64,000 bases of DNA from Bacteroidales bacterium UBA3297 (lineage in GTDB: Bacteria > Bacteroidota > Bacteroidia > Bacteroidales > Paludibacteraceae), in contig DETD01000019.1 of assembly GCA_002362105.1 (NCBI GenBank), forward strand, positions 138,725 through 202,724. The letters run 5' to 3'. Every line of letters begins with the position of its first letter. Positions within the stretch are counted from its first letter, which is position 1. Shown piece by piece: positions 27,301 through 34,263 of this stretch. A program made the position numbers and the translations under genes. The notes beneath the pieces are model-generated. The model did not search any database and was not told the origin of the DNA. It saw only the letters and a list, made by a program, of their open reading frames with translations.

Positions 27301-29201
27301 CTGTGGTTACGTTGCATTTGACAGTAGGAACACCAACTATGGAAGTCCTATATGATACTGCGTGTGGTAGTTTTACGTGGTATGGCGAAACGTATGTGGC
27401 TAGCGGTGTATACACCCATAAGATGCTTGGCCAGTTTGGCTGCGATAGCGTAGAAGTCTTGTATTTACAGGTGAACCAACCTGTTCGCGATACTCTCCGT
27501 CTGGCCGTTTGTGGCGACTATGTTTGGCATGGTGTTACGTATGGCGTTAGTGGGGTGTACGACTATACTGATGTAACTGTTGCTGGTTGCGACAGCTCGG
27601 AAGTTTTAGTCTTGACCGTTAACCAGCCTCAGGAACAACCTGTGTATGTCTATGGTTGCGATAATGTGTATTGGCGTGGAAAATTGTACACTGAAAACAC
27701 CGATTTTTCCGACACGTTGAAGTCGGTTGCCGGTTGCGATAGTGTGGTCAACTATCATCTGGTGGTGAACAAGTCGTTTGTTTCGACAACTGACATTTCT
27801 GCTTGTGACTCATTTGAATGGCGGGGACGGGTATATACGGAAAGTGGTGTCTATACCGACTCTTTGCTGACCATTTACGGCTGTGACAGTATACTGAATT
27901 TAAATCTGACAATAAACCGCAGTAAATCGATCGAAGTGGACGGCGTCGCCTGCGATTCTTTCTATTGGCAGGGCGTATATTATGCAGAGAGTGGCGATTA
28001 TATGGCCCATCTTGAAACGACAAACGGTTGCGACAGTATGGTTGTCCTACACCTGACCATTCTACCGTCATACCAGACCCAAACGTCTGTAACTTCGTGC
28101 GGTAGTTTCAGGTGGCACAATATCGAAATTGAGGCTTCTGGGGTTTATGTCGATACGTTGTCTTCTGTGTGGGGCTGCGACAGTATTGTTGTGTTGGATG
28201 CAACGGTCGGGTTGCCTGTTGACGTGGTTTTCTCCGATTCAGTTCTTTTGGGAGACAATTATAAAGACTACGGATTTACCATTTCGCGTACTGCGATTGC
28301 CCATGTCGGAAACTATACCTTCCACCACGACCTGAAGTCGTCGTTAGGGTGCGACAGTATTGTGACGCTGTTGCTAACGGTATACAAAGAGCCGGAAATT
28401 GAGGTGGACGGCACTTCCGTAGAGGTCGTACCTGTCTCGCCAGAGGGCTATGGTCACTCGCTGACTGCTTACTGTGTGGGCGATACGGTTGAAATTGCGT
28501 TCCAACTGACATCGGGCATGGCCGACAGTTTTGCGGTTTCTTTTAGCCCAGACTTGCTAGCTGCCGGTTTCCAGGAGGCTAGTGGATTGCTGTCGGAGGC
28601 GAGTCCCCGTTTTGTGATTCCCGAAAGTGCGGTGTCGGGTTCGTATGTGGCCTATTTGACCCTCTTTAGCCGGAACCAGCAGTCGGAACCCATCGAAATT
28701 CCTTTCAAAGTGGGACTTCCAAGTTCGATTATCGAACGTATGTGGAACGATGTGGTTGTTTGTAACCGGAAAGGACAAGATTTTGTGAAATACCAATGGT
28801 ATAAGGAGGGGGAAACCCTTGAAAACGCGACGAAGCAGTATTACCAAGACTTTGAGACCGTTGTCGGAACTTATGGCCTGAGTGTGTGGAACAGTAAGGG
28901 GGAGCGTCTTGATGTTTGTCCGCGTACCTTCGGGGAACTGGAGACTCCGTACACTTTTGTTGTGACTCCAAATCCGGCTAAACCTGCTGTTCCGTTCGAG
29001 GTGCTTGTCGAGGGCCTAGAAAGGGAAGAGCTCGCTCAAGCCCGTCTCTTCGTCTATAGTTCGTCTGGCGTTTTAGTGAATACGGTCAGCAATGTTGGCG
29101 TTAGCAATAGCTTGGTGTTGCACAATAGTGGAACGTACACGGTGATTCTGTGTGTAGATGGTGGACACGTGGCTACTGCTAAATTGCAGGTTTGTCCTTA
29201 A
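21303..29201 (+). CDS. Giant repeat surface protein with an inserted SGNH/DUF4886-like domain
   Basis: A secreted protein of 2632 residues, probably a surface adhesin or matrix protein exported by T9SS. Order: signal peptide (MAPKFFNICLAVLALLLGSS...), Ig/HYR-like Cys-containing domains (about 28-760), about nineteen near-identical 49-residue repeats built around CDVYEWNGETYTESGDYQQ and FGCDSVVTLHLTV (about 767-2005), some seven looser copies (to about 2360), and a Por-type tail (TFVVTPNPAKPAVPF, ARLFVYSSSGVLV). Each repeat has a Cys pair that could form a disulfide. Residues about 837-1148 are a foreign, AT-rich SGNH esterase-like domain placed inside a repeat. The gene is followed after 18 bp by an outer-membrane protein, so the two are probably an operon. 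Confidence 0.88.
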   Translation: MAPKFFNICLAVLALLLGSSLTYAEEVVECPSVSLKKVYDKEGLCDGTIGDTASFRLKEALLKVGDSRIGIENCYIPDWSTSTSVVADGVSTYTFNYRLLDAENQVLQESCQAEMVVTDASKPSCPSSSLKLVVPVGPDCIAVAAEAVDFFEQEVDIEEKGRKPSCEGATLFASISAFKFYDEETHDEKDGGIFPDKTYDFNWSTDVPVRYRIAANQEFVNPAYCMAYVFVKDDVEITCPDNTDVTLSTGAEGFALLPPAKLVAPVACNPGAVSVAYSIKESSAVGSGEEVTLADLTARHLAVGSYTVSAVFSREVSELQIASQKTCTQVVVVTDGTKPVCPTVSDKGITLRNTVCGLDLDGVEQLVLAEIAKDKQLDNNTVNSSLVLSDFSGENEISADAAGLAHDYTFRLADGAGNSVNCALELSLVDDELPVCTANSDLSLVVTDACEATTSVELSGSDNCGIKKFFWWVDANQPKAYTGAVCEVSLTKLSIGEHTLYWRLMDVAGNQQTGYDGDYCSQKISVYDKHPVVVDCDAVKKSFATDDDCKMTGLLDSLPVPSAEIYSCVEKRNVAVPASSYVLDGVAYTSAELNAKQFTPGIYELTTIFTRSADGFLKESGNTCVQKFSVAQKTPPVFSGNMELVSASLANEETSSVASRVRWPKAEGCDVYTYSYKVGENGTFLDLTSEYIEAEIPVGETIISVVATGLNGQSAQTDLKLVVADTSATACDGFSWRGMSFTSSQTVALSVGSDVENVDTVKVLHLTVNPSKTSEFCATACDVYEWNGVSYSESGDYQQTLQTQFGCDSVVTLHLTIHPSKTGEFRTTACDVYEWNAKYTLVDLNNIKELNLLVIGNSFSLDAFQYVPAIAKSEGLKLNIVQISRGGNESWQISTYKNVIENNKIFCNVYQYDNDYTSWSVVKSGNKGTYSDAINLYDHYDLVVINQYSIANLNEEQTVQPSHELVDYLKTQEKLRGAKFAFFASPVYANGYSRLLECGFSSSQEMWLTQTNVNKKVLLSSFDFIIPANTAIENARTYGMFSGLGTFGNLSYDGQHLQEGLPCFISAITSLQTIVDKMYENSFAVKTSVRPSDAWVTQQHIQGKHGTCVGVSNDNCSLAYYCVRTAIEKPYQISNITANDANLNAVDSYTESGDYQQTLQTQFGCDSVVTLHLTVNPSKTGEFSATACDVYEWNGVSYSESGDYQQTLQTQFGCDSVVTLHLTIHPSKTGEFSTTVCDVYEWNGETYTESGDYQQTLQTQFGCDSVVTLHLTVNPSKTSEFSATACDVYEWNGVSYSESGDYQQTLQTQFGCDSVVTLHLTVHPSKTSEFSATACDVYEWNGVSYSESGDYQQTLQTHFGCDSVVTLHLTIYSSKTGEFSATACDAYEWNGETYSESGDYQQTLQTHFGCDSVVTLHLTVYPSKTGEFSATACDAYEWNGETYTESGDYQQTLQTQFGCDSVVTLHLTVHPSKTSEFSATACDAYEWNGETYTESGDYQQTLQTQFGCDSVVTLHLTVHPSKTGEFSATACDVYEWNGEIYSESGDYQQTLQTQFGCDSVVTLHLTVYPSKTGEFSATACDVYEWNGETYTESGDYQQTLQTHFGCDSVVTLHLTVHPSKTSEFSATTCDAYEWNGETYTESGDYQQTLQTQFGCDSVVTLHLTVNPSKTSEFSATACDVYEWNGETYTESGDYQQTLQTQFGCDSVVTLHLTVNPSKTSEFSATACDAYEWNGETYTESGDYQQTLQTQFGCDSVVTLHLTVYPSKTSEFSATTCDAYEWNGETYTESGDYQQTLQTQFGCDSVVTLHLTVNPSKTSEFSATACDAYEWNGETYTESGDYQQTLQTQFGCDSVVTLHLTVHPSKTSEFSATACDAYEWNGETYTESGDYQQTLQTQFGCDSVVTLHLTVHPSKTSEFSATACDVYEWNGETYTESGDYQQTLQTQFGCDSVVTLHLTVNPSKTSEFSATVCDAYEWNGETYTESGDYQQTLQTQFGCDSVVTLHLTVGTPTMEVLYDTACGSFTWYGETYVASGVYTHKMLGQFGCDSVEVLYLQVNQPVRDTLRLAVCGDYVWHGVTYGVSGVYDYTDVTVAGCDSSEVLVLTVNQPQEQPVYVYGCDNVYWRGKLYTENTDFSDTLKSVAGCDSVVNYHLVVNKSFVSTTDISACDSFEWRGRVYTESGVYTDSLLTIYGCDSILNLNLTINRSKSIEVDGVACDSFYWQGVYYAESGDYMAHLETTNGCDSMVVLHLTILPSYQTQTSVTSCGSFRWHNIEIEASGVYVDTLSSVWGCDSIVVLDATVGLPVDVVFSDSVLLGDNYKDYGFTISRTAIAHVGNYTFHHDLKSSLGCDSIVTLLLTVYKEPEIEVDGTSVEVVPVSPEGYGHSLTAYCVGDTVEIAFQLTSGMADSFAVSFSPDLLAAGFQEASGLLSEASPRFVIPESAVSGSYVAYLTLFSRNQQSEPIEIPFKVGLPSSIIERMWNDVVVCNRKGQDFVKYQWYKEGETLENATKQYYQDFETVVGTYGLSVWNSKGERLDVCPRTFGELETPYTFVVTPNPAKPAVPFEVLVEGLEREELAQARLFVYSSSGVLVNTVSNVGVSNSLVLHNSGTYTVILCVDGGHVATAKLQVCP
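23604..27320 (+). repeat. 147-bp coding repeat array
   Basis: About nineteen in-frame 147-bp units, with high DNA identity, each encoding 49 residues. Variation is concentrated in the linker (NPSK, HPSK, YPSK) and in GVSYSES versus GETYTES. One copy is split by the inserted segment at 23812-24746. High identity predicts copy-number change by recombination and risks assembly collapse. Confidence 0.9.
23812..24746 (+). other. Inserted SGNH/DUF4886-like esterase domain within a repeat
   Basis: About 935 bp replace the eight bases between EWN and YTES of one repeat, keeping the frame. The encoded segment has SGNH blocks: GNSFS with the candidate nucleophile Ser, SRGGN, INQYS and a C-terminal DGQH with candidate Asp and His. 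This matches the DUF4886 plan. The segment is clearly more AT-rich than the repeats on both sides, suggesting a separate origin. Confidence 0.75.
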
Positions 29202-29219
29202 CCTAACTATTTTTTAGTT

Positions 29220-30086
29220 ATGCGGAAAAATATATTTTCTCTCTTATTATGTTTGGTAAGCCTATCAGTATCTGATGTATATGGCGAGAAGAATACCCGG
29301 CTCGATGTCCAGCTGGGTAACGGATGGCATGCGTTAGGTTATGACGCGGTGGCTGATGTTCTGAATGGTAATGGCTCTGTTGAGATGGGCTCATCTGACA
29401 AACGGTGGGGCTGTAATGTTGGCGCGCTTGTGAACCAATACTTTAAATATGGCGTTGGCTGGCAGGCCGGTTTGCGTCTGTATCTGAACCGGACGGAATG
29501 CCCACTCGACAGCACCGAACGCTACCTGACTAGCGACCTTGCGAATGGTATGGCCTGCGTCAGGGCTGTGCGTTACGACGATTGGAATGAAAAACAATCC
29601 AACCTGTTGTTGGCGGTCCCTGTGGGCATTGCCTATATGAAAGACCTTAACGAAAAATGGGGCGTGTATGCGGATGCGGGTCTGGAATTGTTACTCCCCT
29701 TGGTCTCGCATTATAAGGTCGAGGAAGGGGCTGTAAGCGTTTCGGGCTATTATAGCGAATACGATGTGGAATTCTCCGATTTGCCGGTTCATAATTTCAC
29801 CAGTTACGAAGATTCGCCAGACGGTGATTTCTCCTTAAAGGTCGGGACGGCCGCTTACTTTGATGTTGGTACCCGTTACCGCATTGGTAAAATAGATTTG
29901 TCTGCCGGCTTTTATTTCTCTTATGGTTTCTTGAATATGGCGTCGGGTGGCGATGGACATTTGTTCGATAGCGAGAACGATTATGCGGGTCTGCTTAACT
30001 CGAAAATCGTAAAAAAAGCCAACCCTGTCGCTTTTGGCTTCAAGGTTGGCGTTTCTGTTCCTTTATTCGGGAAAAAGACGGATTGA
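29220..30086 (+). CDS. Outer-membrane beta-barrel protein, partner of the giant surface protein
   Basis: A 288-residue exported protein: signal peptide (MRKNIFSLLLCLVSLSVSDV), then alternating hydrophobic strands rich in Tyr and Gly (WQAGLRLYLN, WGVYADAGLELLLPL, GTRYRIGKIDLSAGFYFSYG) and a terminal strand FGFKVGVSVPLF, typical of a small barrel. It starts 18 bp after the giant repeat gene and shares its strand, so an anchoring or assembly role for that protein is plausible. I recognise no closer family. Confidence 0.75.
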   Translation: MRKNIFSLLLCLVSLSVSDVYGEKNTRLDVQLGNGWHALGYDAVADVLNGNGSVEMGSSDKRWGCNVGALVNQYFKYGVGWQAGLRLYLNRTECPLDSTERYLTSDLANGMACVRAVRYDDWNEKQSNLLLAVPVGIAYMKDLNEKWGVYADAGLELLLPLVSHYKVEEGAVSVSGYYSEYDVEFSDLPVHNFTSYEDSPDGDFSLKVGTAAYFDVGTRYRIGKIDLSAGFYFSYGFLNMASGGDGHLFDSENDYAGLLNSKIVKKANPVAFGFKVGVSVPLFGKKTD

Positions 30087-30087
30087 T

Positions 30088-30429
30088 TCAACCTAGTTTT
30101 TCTTGGGTAAGCGGTTTGTCCCAAAAGACGCTCCCGCCCGTTCCTTCTATCAACTCGTCAATGGTTTGGATTAGTGAATCCAAAAGAGTCTCTTCCTTCT
30201 TTTTCGAGCGGCGGCCGTCTGCCTCGTAAACTATACGGCTGAAATAGGCGTCGTAGGGTACGCGGAAATCCTCTTCGTCTTCGTGGGGTATAAAGGCAAC
30301 TGCCGCTGTATACTTGATGTGTCCTGACTCTGAGTCGGAAATCAGCAAAACCGATGCTCCACGGCGTTGGGTTCCGTTACATTCAAATGCTGCCTCATAA
30401 TAGCGTTGGTATATGTTTACTTCTGCCAT
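30088..30429 (-). CDS. Hypothetical protein, 113 aa
   Basis: Small soluble acidic protein, MAEVNIYQRYYEAAFECNG start, with ISDSESGHIKYTAAVAFIPH and a charged C-terminal helix (SKKKEETLLDSLIQTIDEL). No signal peptide, membrane segment or familiar motif. It ends one base from the stop of the convergent barrel gene. Function unknown. Confidence 0.6.
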   Translation of the reverse strand: MAEVNIYQRYYEAAFECNGTQRRGASVLLISDSESGHIKYTAAVAFIPHEDEEDFRVPYDAYFSRIVYEADGRRSKKKEETLLDSLIQTIDELIEGTGGSVFWDKPLTQEKLG

Positions 30430-30465
30430 CTTGTTTTATTTTAATGATGTTTCTTTGGTTACTAA

Positions 30466-30828
30466 CTAGTTGAAAAGTGTTCTTATATAAGCAAATAGAA
30501 AAATTTGGGCAATCGAAATGATTGAACTTGTTAAAACTATAGTGGCGCTTATAACGAAGTAAGGGCATTTGTTTAGTCTATGTTCTTTGTAACGGAGACA
30601 TAAAGACTTGATTTTTGATTCTGTATAATACCACTCGGGTATCATGAAACAAAGTATGCCTAGTGGTATGAGTAATAAGAATGCTAAAGAGGACTTCTCT
30701 TGAAGAAGAATTAGTATTGTAATAAAGCTAGGCATTGCAAGTGCGCAAACTATGCCCGTGATGGGCTTATGTACTTGAGTTGGATAGGAAAGGTAGGTCC
30801 TATAAGCAAGATAGTCGATAGGATGCAT
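30466..30828 (-). CDS. Hypothetical membrane protein, 120 aa
   Basis: Three or four hydrophobic segments (ITGIVCALAMPSFITILILL, LAFLLLIPLGILCFMIP, FVISATIVLTSSIISIAQIF) with a central basic loop. No family recognised. Its base composition is AT-rich compared with neighbours, which may indicate transfer. Same strand as the 113-residue gene downstream, 36 bp away, so they may be cotranscribed. Confidence 0.6.
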   Translation of the reverse strand: MHPIDYLAYRTYLSYPTQVHKPITGIVCALAMPSFITILILLQEKSSLAFLLLIPLGILCFMIPEWYYTESKIKSLCLRYKEHRLNKCPYFVISATIVLTSSIISIAQIFLFAYIRTLFN

Positions 30829-30880
30829 GCTATGAATTCACGATTTTGGAATTATATATACTTAATGTCGGTAAAGGGGG

Positions 30881-30976
30881 TTATCTGACCACGGCACGGA
30901 CTACGCTAACGGTTTGTGCGACGCATTCCGTGCCGTACATTGCCAATGCTATTAGCGAAATTATAATTTTCTTCAT
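30881..30976 (-). pseudogene. Orphan signal-peptide start, possible remnant of a secreted protein
   Basis: A 31-codon frame beginning MKKIIISLIALAMYGTECVA, a good signal peptide, then QTVSVVRAVVR and stop. The mature part is missing. A 10-bp perfect inverted repeat (ACGGCACGGA at 30891-30900, TCCGTGCCGT at 30927-30936) lies inside it. It is either a degraded gene or a tiny secreted peptide. Confidence 0.35.
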
Positions 30977-31018
30977 ATACTTATTCCTTTGTATATTCCC
31001 CATAATGGTAGGATATTA

Positions 31019-34000
31019 CTATTCGTTTGTAGGAACGGCCTGCTGTTCTGTTTCAGTTGGCTGCTGTTCTTTTCTCTCGCCTTCGCCCTCCGTAACGGGT
31101 TTAACTTCGGCTGGCTGTTTGTCCTCTGGTGCGGCTGGCTTTAGCTCGTCTGTTGCGGGCTGTTCGCGTTCGCCAGTTTTTCTTGGACGCTCCCTTCTGC
31201 GTTCGGCCTTTAGGCTGTCTCTGTCTTTTTGCTGGCGAGGCCCGCGTCGGTAACCTTCTCTAGGGCCGTTACCTGCAGTGGTGTCGGCTTCAAAATCGGG
31301 TCTTCTGCGTTCGCCATTCCAGTCGCCGCGTGGGCGTCCGCCTTCACCTCTCGGACCACTGCCAAAACCCTCGCGTGGTCTTGGACCACCAGGGCCGAAG
31401 TCGAATTTGCCCGGACCTTGTTTGTCGCCTTGTTGGGCCGAAGAACCGAACGAGTTGAACTTATAGGTGAAGTATACCATAAAGTAGGTGCCCAGCGATT
31501 TGAGCTCGGTGGTCTGTACTTTGCTGACGCCTGTTTCGTTTACGCTGGTGGTTCTGGTGTCGTTCAGAATGTCGACCCAGCGCAAGCGGACGTTACCGGA
31601 GTTGTCTTTGAAGACGTTGCGGCTCAGTTCCGCGTTCCAAATATGCTTGTTCCTTTCGTCGGAAGTAAGACCCTGGTAACCTTTGAGGTTGGTGTACGAG
31701 AAGTCGGAACTCAAAACCAGTTTCCAAGGCAGAGAGATCGATATGTCGCCTCCTATTGAGAAGTCCTCATAAGGTTGGTCGTCTTTTTGTTTCCTTTGGT
31801 TAATCTCGTCTTTTCGTCTTGAGAACGCATAAGAAGAGAAGAGGTTGACCTCGTAGTCGTTCTTGCTGTAGGTGGCTGTGACCCTCTGGTTGAATCCGCG
31901 GGTGAAGGTGTTGTTTTCTTCCGACATTCCTTTGATGTCGTTATACACAAAGCCGACCTTGTTGTTCAAAGCCCCCTGTGTACTTGCCTGTAACGAAACA
32001 GGAGTGTTTGGAATAGGGGTGTTGTAGGTGACGAAAGCGTTTGCATTCCAACTGCCGAACCCGTCAATATTTTTTTTCTGTGTTATCTTCCGGGTGCCTA
32101 AAGCGGTTGAGTCGAACCTGATTTCGTTACTGATCTCATTCATCGTGTTGCTGAAGCTGGCGTTTGCCGACAGGTTGCTCTGCATTTCGCTGAAGTAGTT
32201 GTTATAACGCAAAAACAGCCGGTTGGTAAATGTCGGATCCAAATACCGGTTACCTTTCTGTATGTTGAGCGGGTCGGAATTGTCGATGTATTCCTGCAAA
32301 TACTCGATGTCGGGTGCCGACATCTGTCCGCGATAACGGAACATAAGGGTATGCTTTTTGTCGAATTGGTAGCGCAGCATCAGGTTAGGAGCGAAGTTGT
32401 TGGTCTGCCATTCGCCACCCAGTTTGTTGTCGTTTATACCGTGGTATTTGCGGTAGGCGTCGGTACTGGTGCTGAGTTGGGGTGCCCAGTTAAAGCCTAG
32501 CTTATACTTCAGTTTGGTGTATTTGCCCTGCAGGTTGAGCTCAAGCTCGTGGCTGCTATAGTAGTTCCTTATGTCAGAGCAGATGGAGTCAATCTGGCTT
32601 TCTGTGCTGTCGGTGTCATCGTAGGTGTAGTCAGACTGGTGCGCGTTTCTGTACTGGTAGGCGTAGCGCAGCTGCATCAGGTGGTGCGACGAAATGGGCT
32701 CGGTAAATGCTGCTGTAACATTGTAGGTCTCGTTGTGGCCGTTGGTTAGTGAACTGCGTAAGAGCGCGCTGTCGCCTTTGGCCAGTTTCACAAAACTGTT
32801 GTCTTTGCGGGTCGTGTGGTTCTTGCTGTAGTTTATACGGGTTGAAACCGACAGGTTGCGCCCTTTTTTCGCGCTAAACTGTTGAACATAGCGGAAGGTA
32901 CCGCCCAAATTCAGATTTTCGTTCTGTGTGTTGGTGCGGGTGATGTTCTCCCGAAGTGAGTTTTTACTGTAGTTCCACGCGTCCTTTTCCTTATTCATGT
33001 CTGTGGTTGAATAGCTGGCGTTCGGACGGAACTGGAAGGTACTGAGGGTGGTAGGTTTCCATTCGGTTTGGAAGTCTAAACCGAAGTTGTGGCGGTAGCG
33101 GTGCTCCTTGGTGGTGACACTGTCGCGGATGTCTTTCCCGTAATAGTCGGTCAGCGACCTCTTTTCAGAGTCGCTTTGCGAATATCCGTATTGGGCATTA
33201 CCACCGTATTTTATCTTGTTTTTTTCTTTCACGTAGTTCAATCCGGTCATTGCGGTCGAGTTAATACCGTTGCCCGAGCTCTTAGGACCGCCTCCGCGCT
33301 CAGAATATCCCTGCTGGTTGATGTTGTTGCCCTGCCCCAGCAACGAAATCTGCTGGTTTTCGTCAAAGCGGTTGAGCAGCAGGCTTGCGTCGTAGCGCAG
33401 GCGGTCGCTGTTTGCAATGCCTTCTGTGACCGATGCTCCTACGCCGCCTTTGGCGTTGCCCATCCAGCCTTGCATCATACCCTTCTTAATCTTAAGGTCG
33501 AGAACGCCTTCCTCGTCGTTGTCGTCCATACCGGTCAGTCGGGCTTCATCGCTCTGCTTGTCGTACGACTTGATTTTCTCGACGATGTTGGCGGGTAGGT
33601 TTTTAAGGGCTATTTGTGGGTCGTCGCTGAAGAATTCCTTACCATTCACCAGTATTTTCTTGATCTCCTTACCGTTGACGGTTATTTTTCCGTCGCTGTT
33701 GATTTGTGCGCCGGGCAGTTTTTTCAGAAGGGCCTCTACGTTGGAGCCTTCTGGCACTTTGACCGCTGCTGCGTTATACTCTACCGTGTCGGCTTTGGTC
33801 TGCACGGCAATAGCTTTTGCCACCACAACCGCGCCTTCCAGCATTTCTGCGTCTGGACGCAGACGGATGGTACGCATATTTTGTGTTGCGGTTTCGCCTG
33901 TAACGGTTAGCTTCTGGGTGCTTTTCTTGTAACCCAGGTATTCAACTTCTACCCGGTATGTGCCGCTGCCTAACTCTAGGGTGAAAGCGCCTTTTTCGTC

Positions 34001-34186
34001 GGTAATGCCCACATCGGCCGTTTTTCCGGTCGTGTCGTCTGCCAGATAGGCGACTACATCGGCATACGCAACCGCTTCTTGGTTGTCTCTGTCAAGTACG
34101 GAACCCCGAATAGTGACTTTCTGTGCCGATGCCGCAAAGGTGAGGAGTAGTAGGAATAATGTAGTGAATAATTTGGTGGATTTCAT
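31019..34186 (-). CDS. TonB-receptor-like outer-membrane barrel with a long charged tail
   Basis: A 1055-residue outer-membrane protein. Signal peptide (MKSTKLFTTLFLLLLTFAAS), CarboxypepD regulatory-like domain (VTIRGSVLDRDNQEAVAYAD), a TonB-plug-like region (LLKKLPGAQINSDGKITVNG, KILVNGKEFFSDDP), then a large barrel of the OMP_b-brl_3 type to about residue 920. The final 130 or so residues are Pro, Gly, Arg and Glu-rich (GPRPREGFGSGPRGEGGRPR, then ERRRERPRKTGERE), predicted disordered, beyond the point where such barrels normally end. No SusD partner is near, so a glycan role is not supported. Substrate unknown. Confidence 0.88.
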   Translation of the reverse strand: MKSTKLFTTLFLLLLTFAASAQKVTIRGSVLDRDNQEAVAYADVVAYLADDTTGKTADVGITDEKGAFTLELGSGTYRVEVEYLGYKKSTQKLTVTGETATQNMRTIRLRPDAEMLEGAVVVAKAIAVQTKADTVEYNAAAVKVPEGSNVEALLKKLPGAQINSDGKITVNGKEIKKILVNGKEFFSDDPQIALKNLPANIVEKIKSYDKQSDEARLTGMDDNDEEGVLDLKIKKGMMQGWMGNAKGGVGASVTEGIANSDRLRYDASLLLNRFDENQQISLLGQGNNINQQGYSERGGGPKSSGNGINSTAMTGLNYVKEKNKIKYGGNAQYGYSQSDSEKRSLTDYYGKDIRDSVTTKEHRYRHNFGLDFQTEWKPTTLSTFQFRPNASYSTTDMNKEKDAWNYSKNSLRENITRTNTQNENLNLGGTFRYVQQFSAKKGRNLSVSTRINYSKNHTTRKDNSFVKLAKGDSALLRSSLTNGHNETYNVTAAFTEPISSHHLMQLRYAYQYRNAHQSDYTYDDTDSTESQIDSICSDIRNYYSSHELELNLQGKYTKLKYKLGFNWAPQLSTSTDAYRKYHGINDNKLGGEWQTNNFAPNLMLRYQFDKKHTLMFRYRGQMSAPDIEYLQEYIDNSDPLNIQKGNRYLDPTFTNRLFLRYNNYFSEMQSNLSANASFSNTMNEISNEIRFDSTALGTRKITQKKNIDGFGSWNANAFVTYNTPIPNTPVSLQASTQGALNNKVGFVYNDIKGMSEENNTFTRGFNQRVTATYSKNDYEVNLFSSYAFSRRKDEINQRKQKDDQPYEDFSIGGDISISLPWKLVLSSDFSYTNLKGYQGLTSDERNKHIWNAELSRNVFKDNSGNVRLRWVDILNDTRTTSVNETGVSKVQTTELKSLGTYFMVYFTYKFNSFGSSAQQGDKQGPGKFDFGPGGPRPREGFGSGPRGEGGRPRGDWNGERRRPDFEADTTAGNGPREGYRRGPRQQKDRDSLKAERRRERPRKTGEREQPATDELKPAAPEDKQPAEVKPVTEGEGERKEQQPTETEQQAVPTNE

Positions 34187-34263
34187 AACGATACGTAAAA
34201 GTTGGGTGTAAAATTACGTTTTTTTCTCTAATGTTTAAACATTTCTTATTTCATAAATGCTTT

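Noticed and set aside
25401..27317. 638-codon open frame on the minus strand over the repeat array
   Set aside because: It is the antisense shadow of the 147-bp coding repeats; a repeat without stops in one unit stays open in all. No start context, signal peptide or natural protein features.
23604..27320. Repeat array as CRISPR
   Set aside because: Units are 147 bp, contiguous, without spacers, and in frame within a protein gene.
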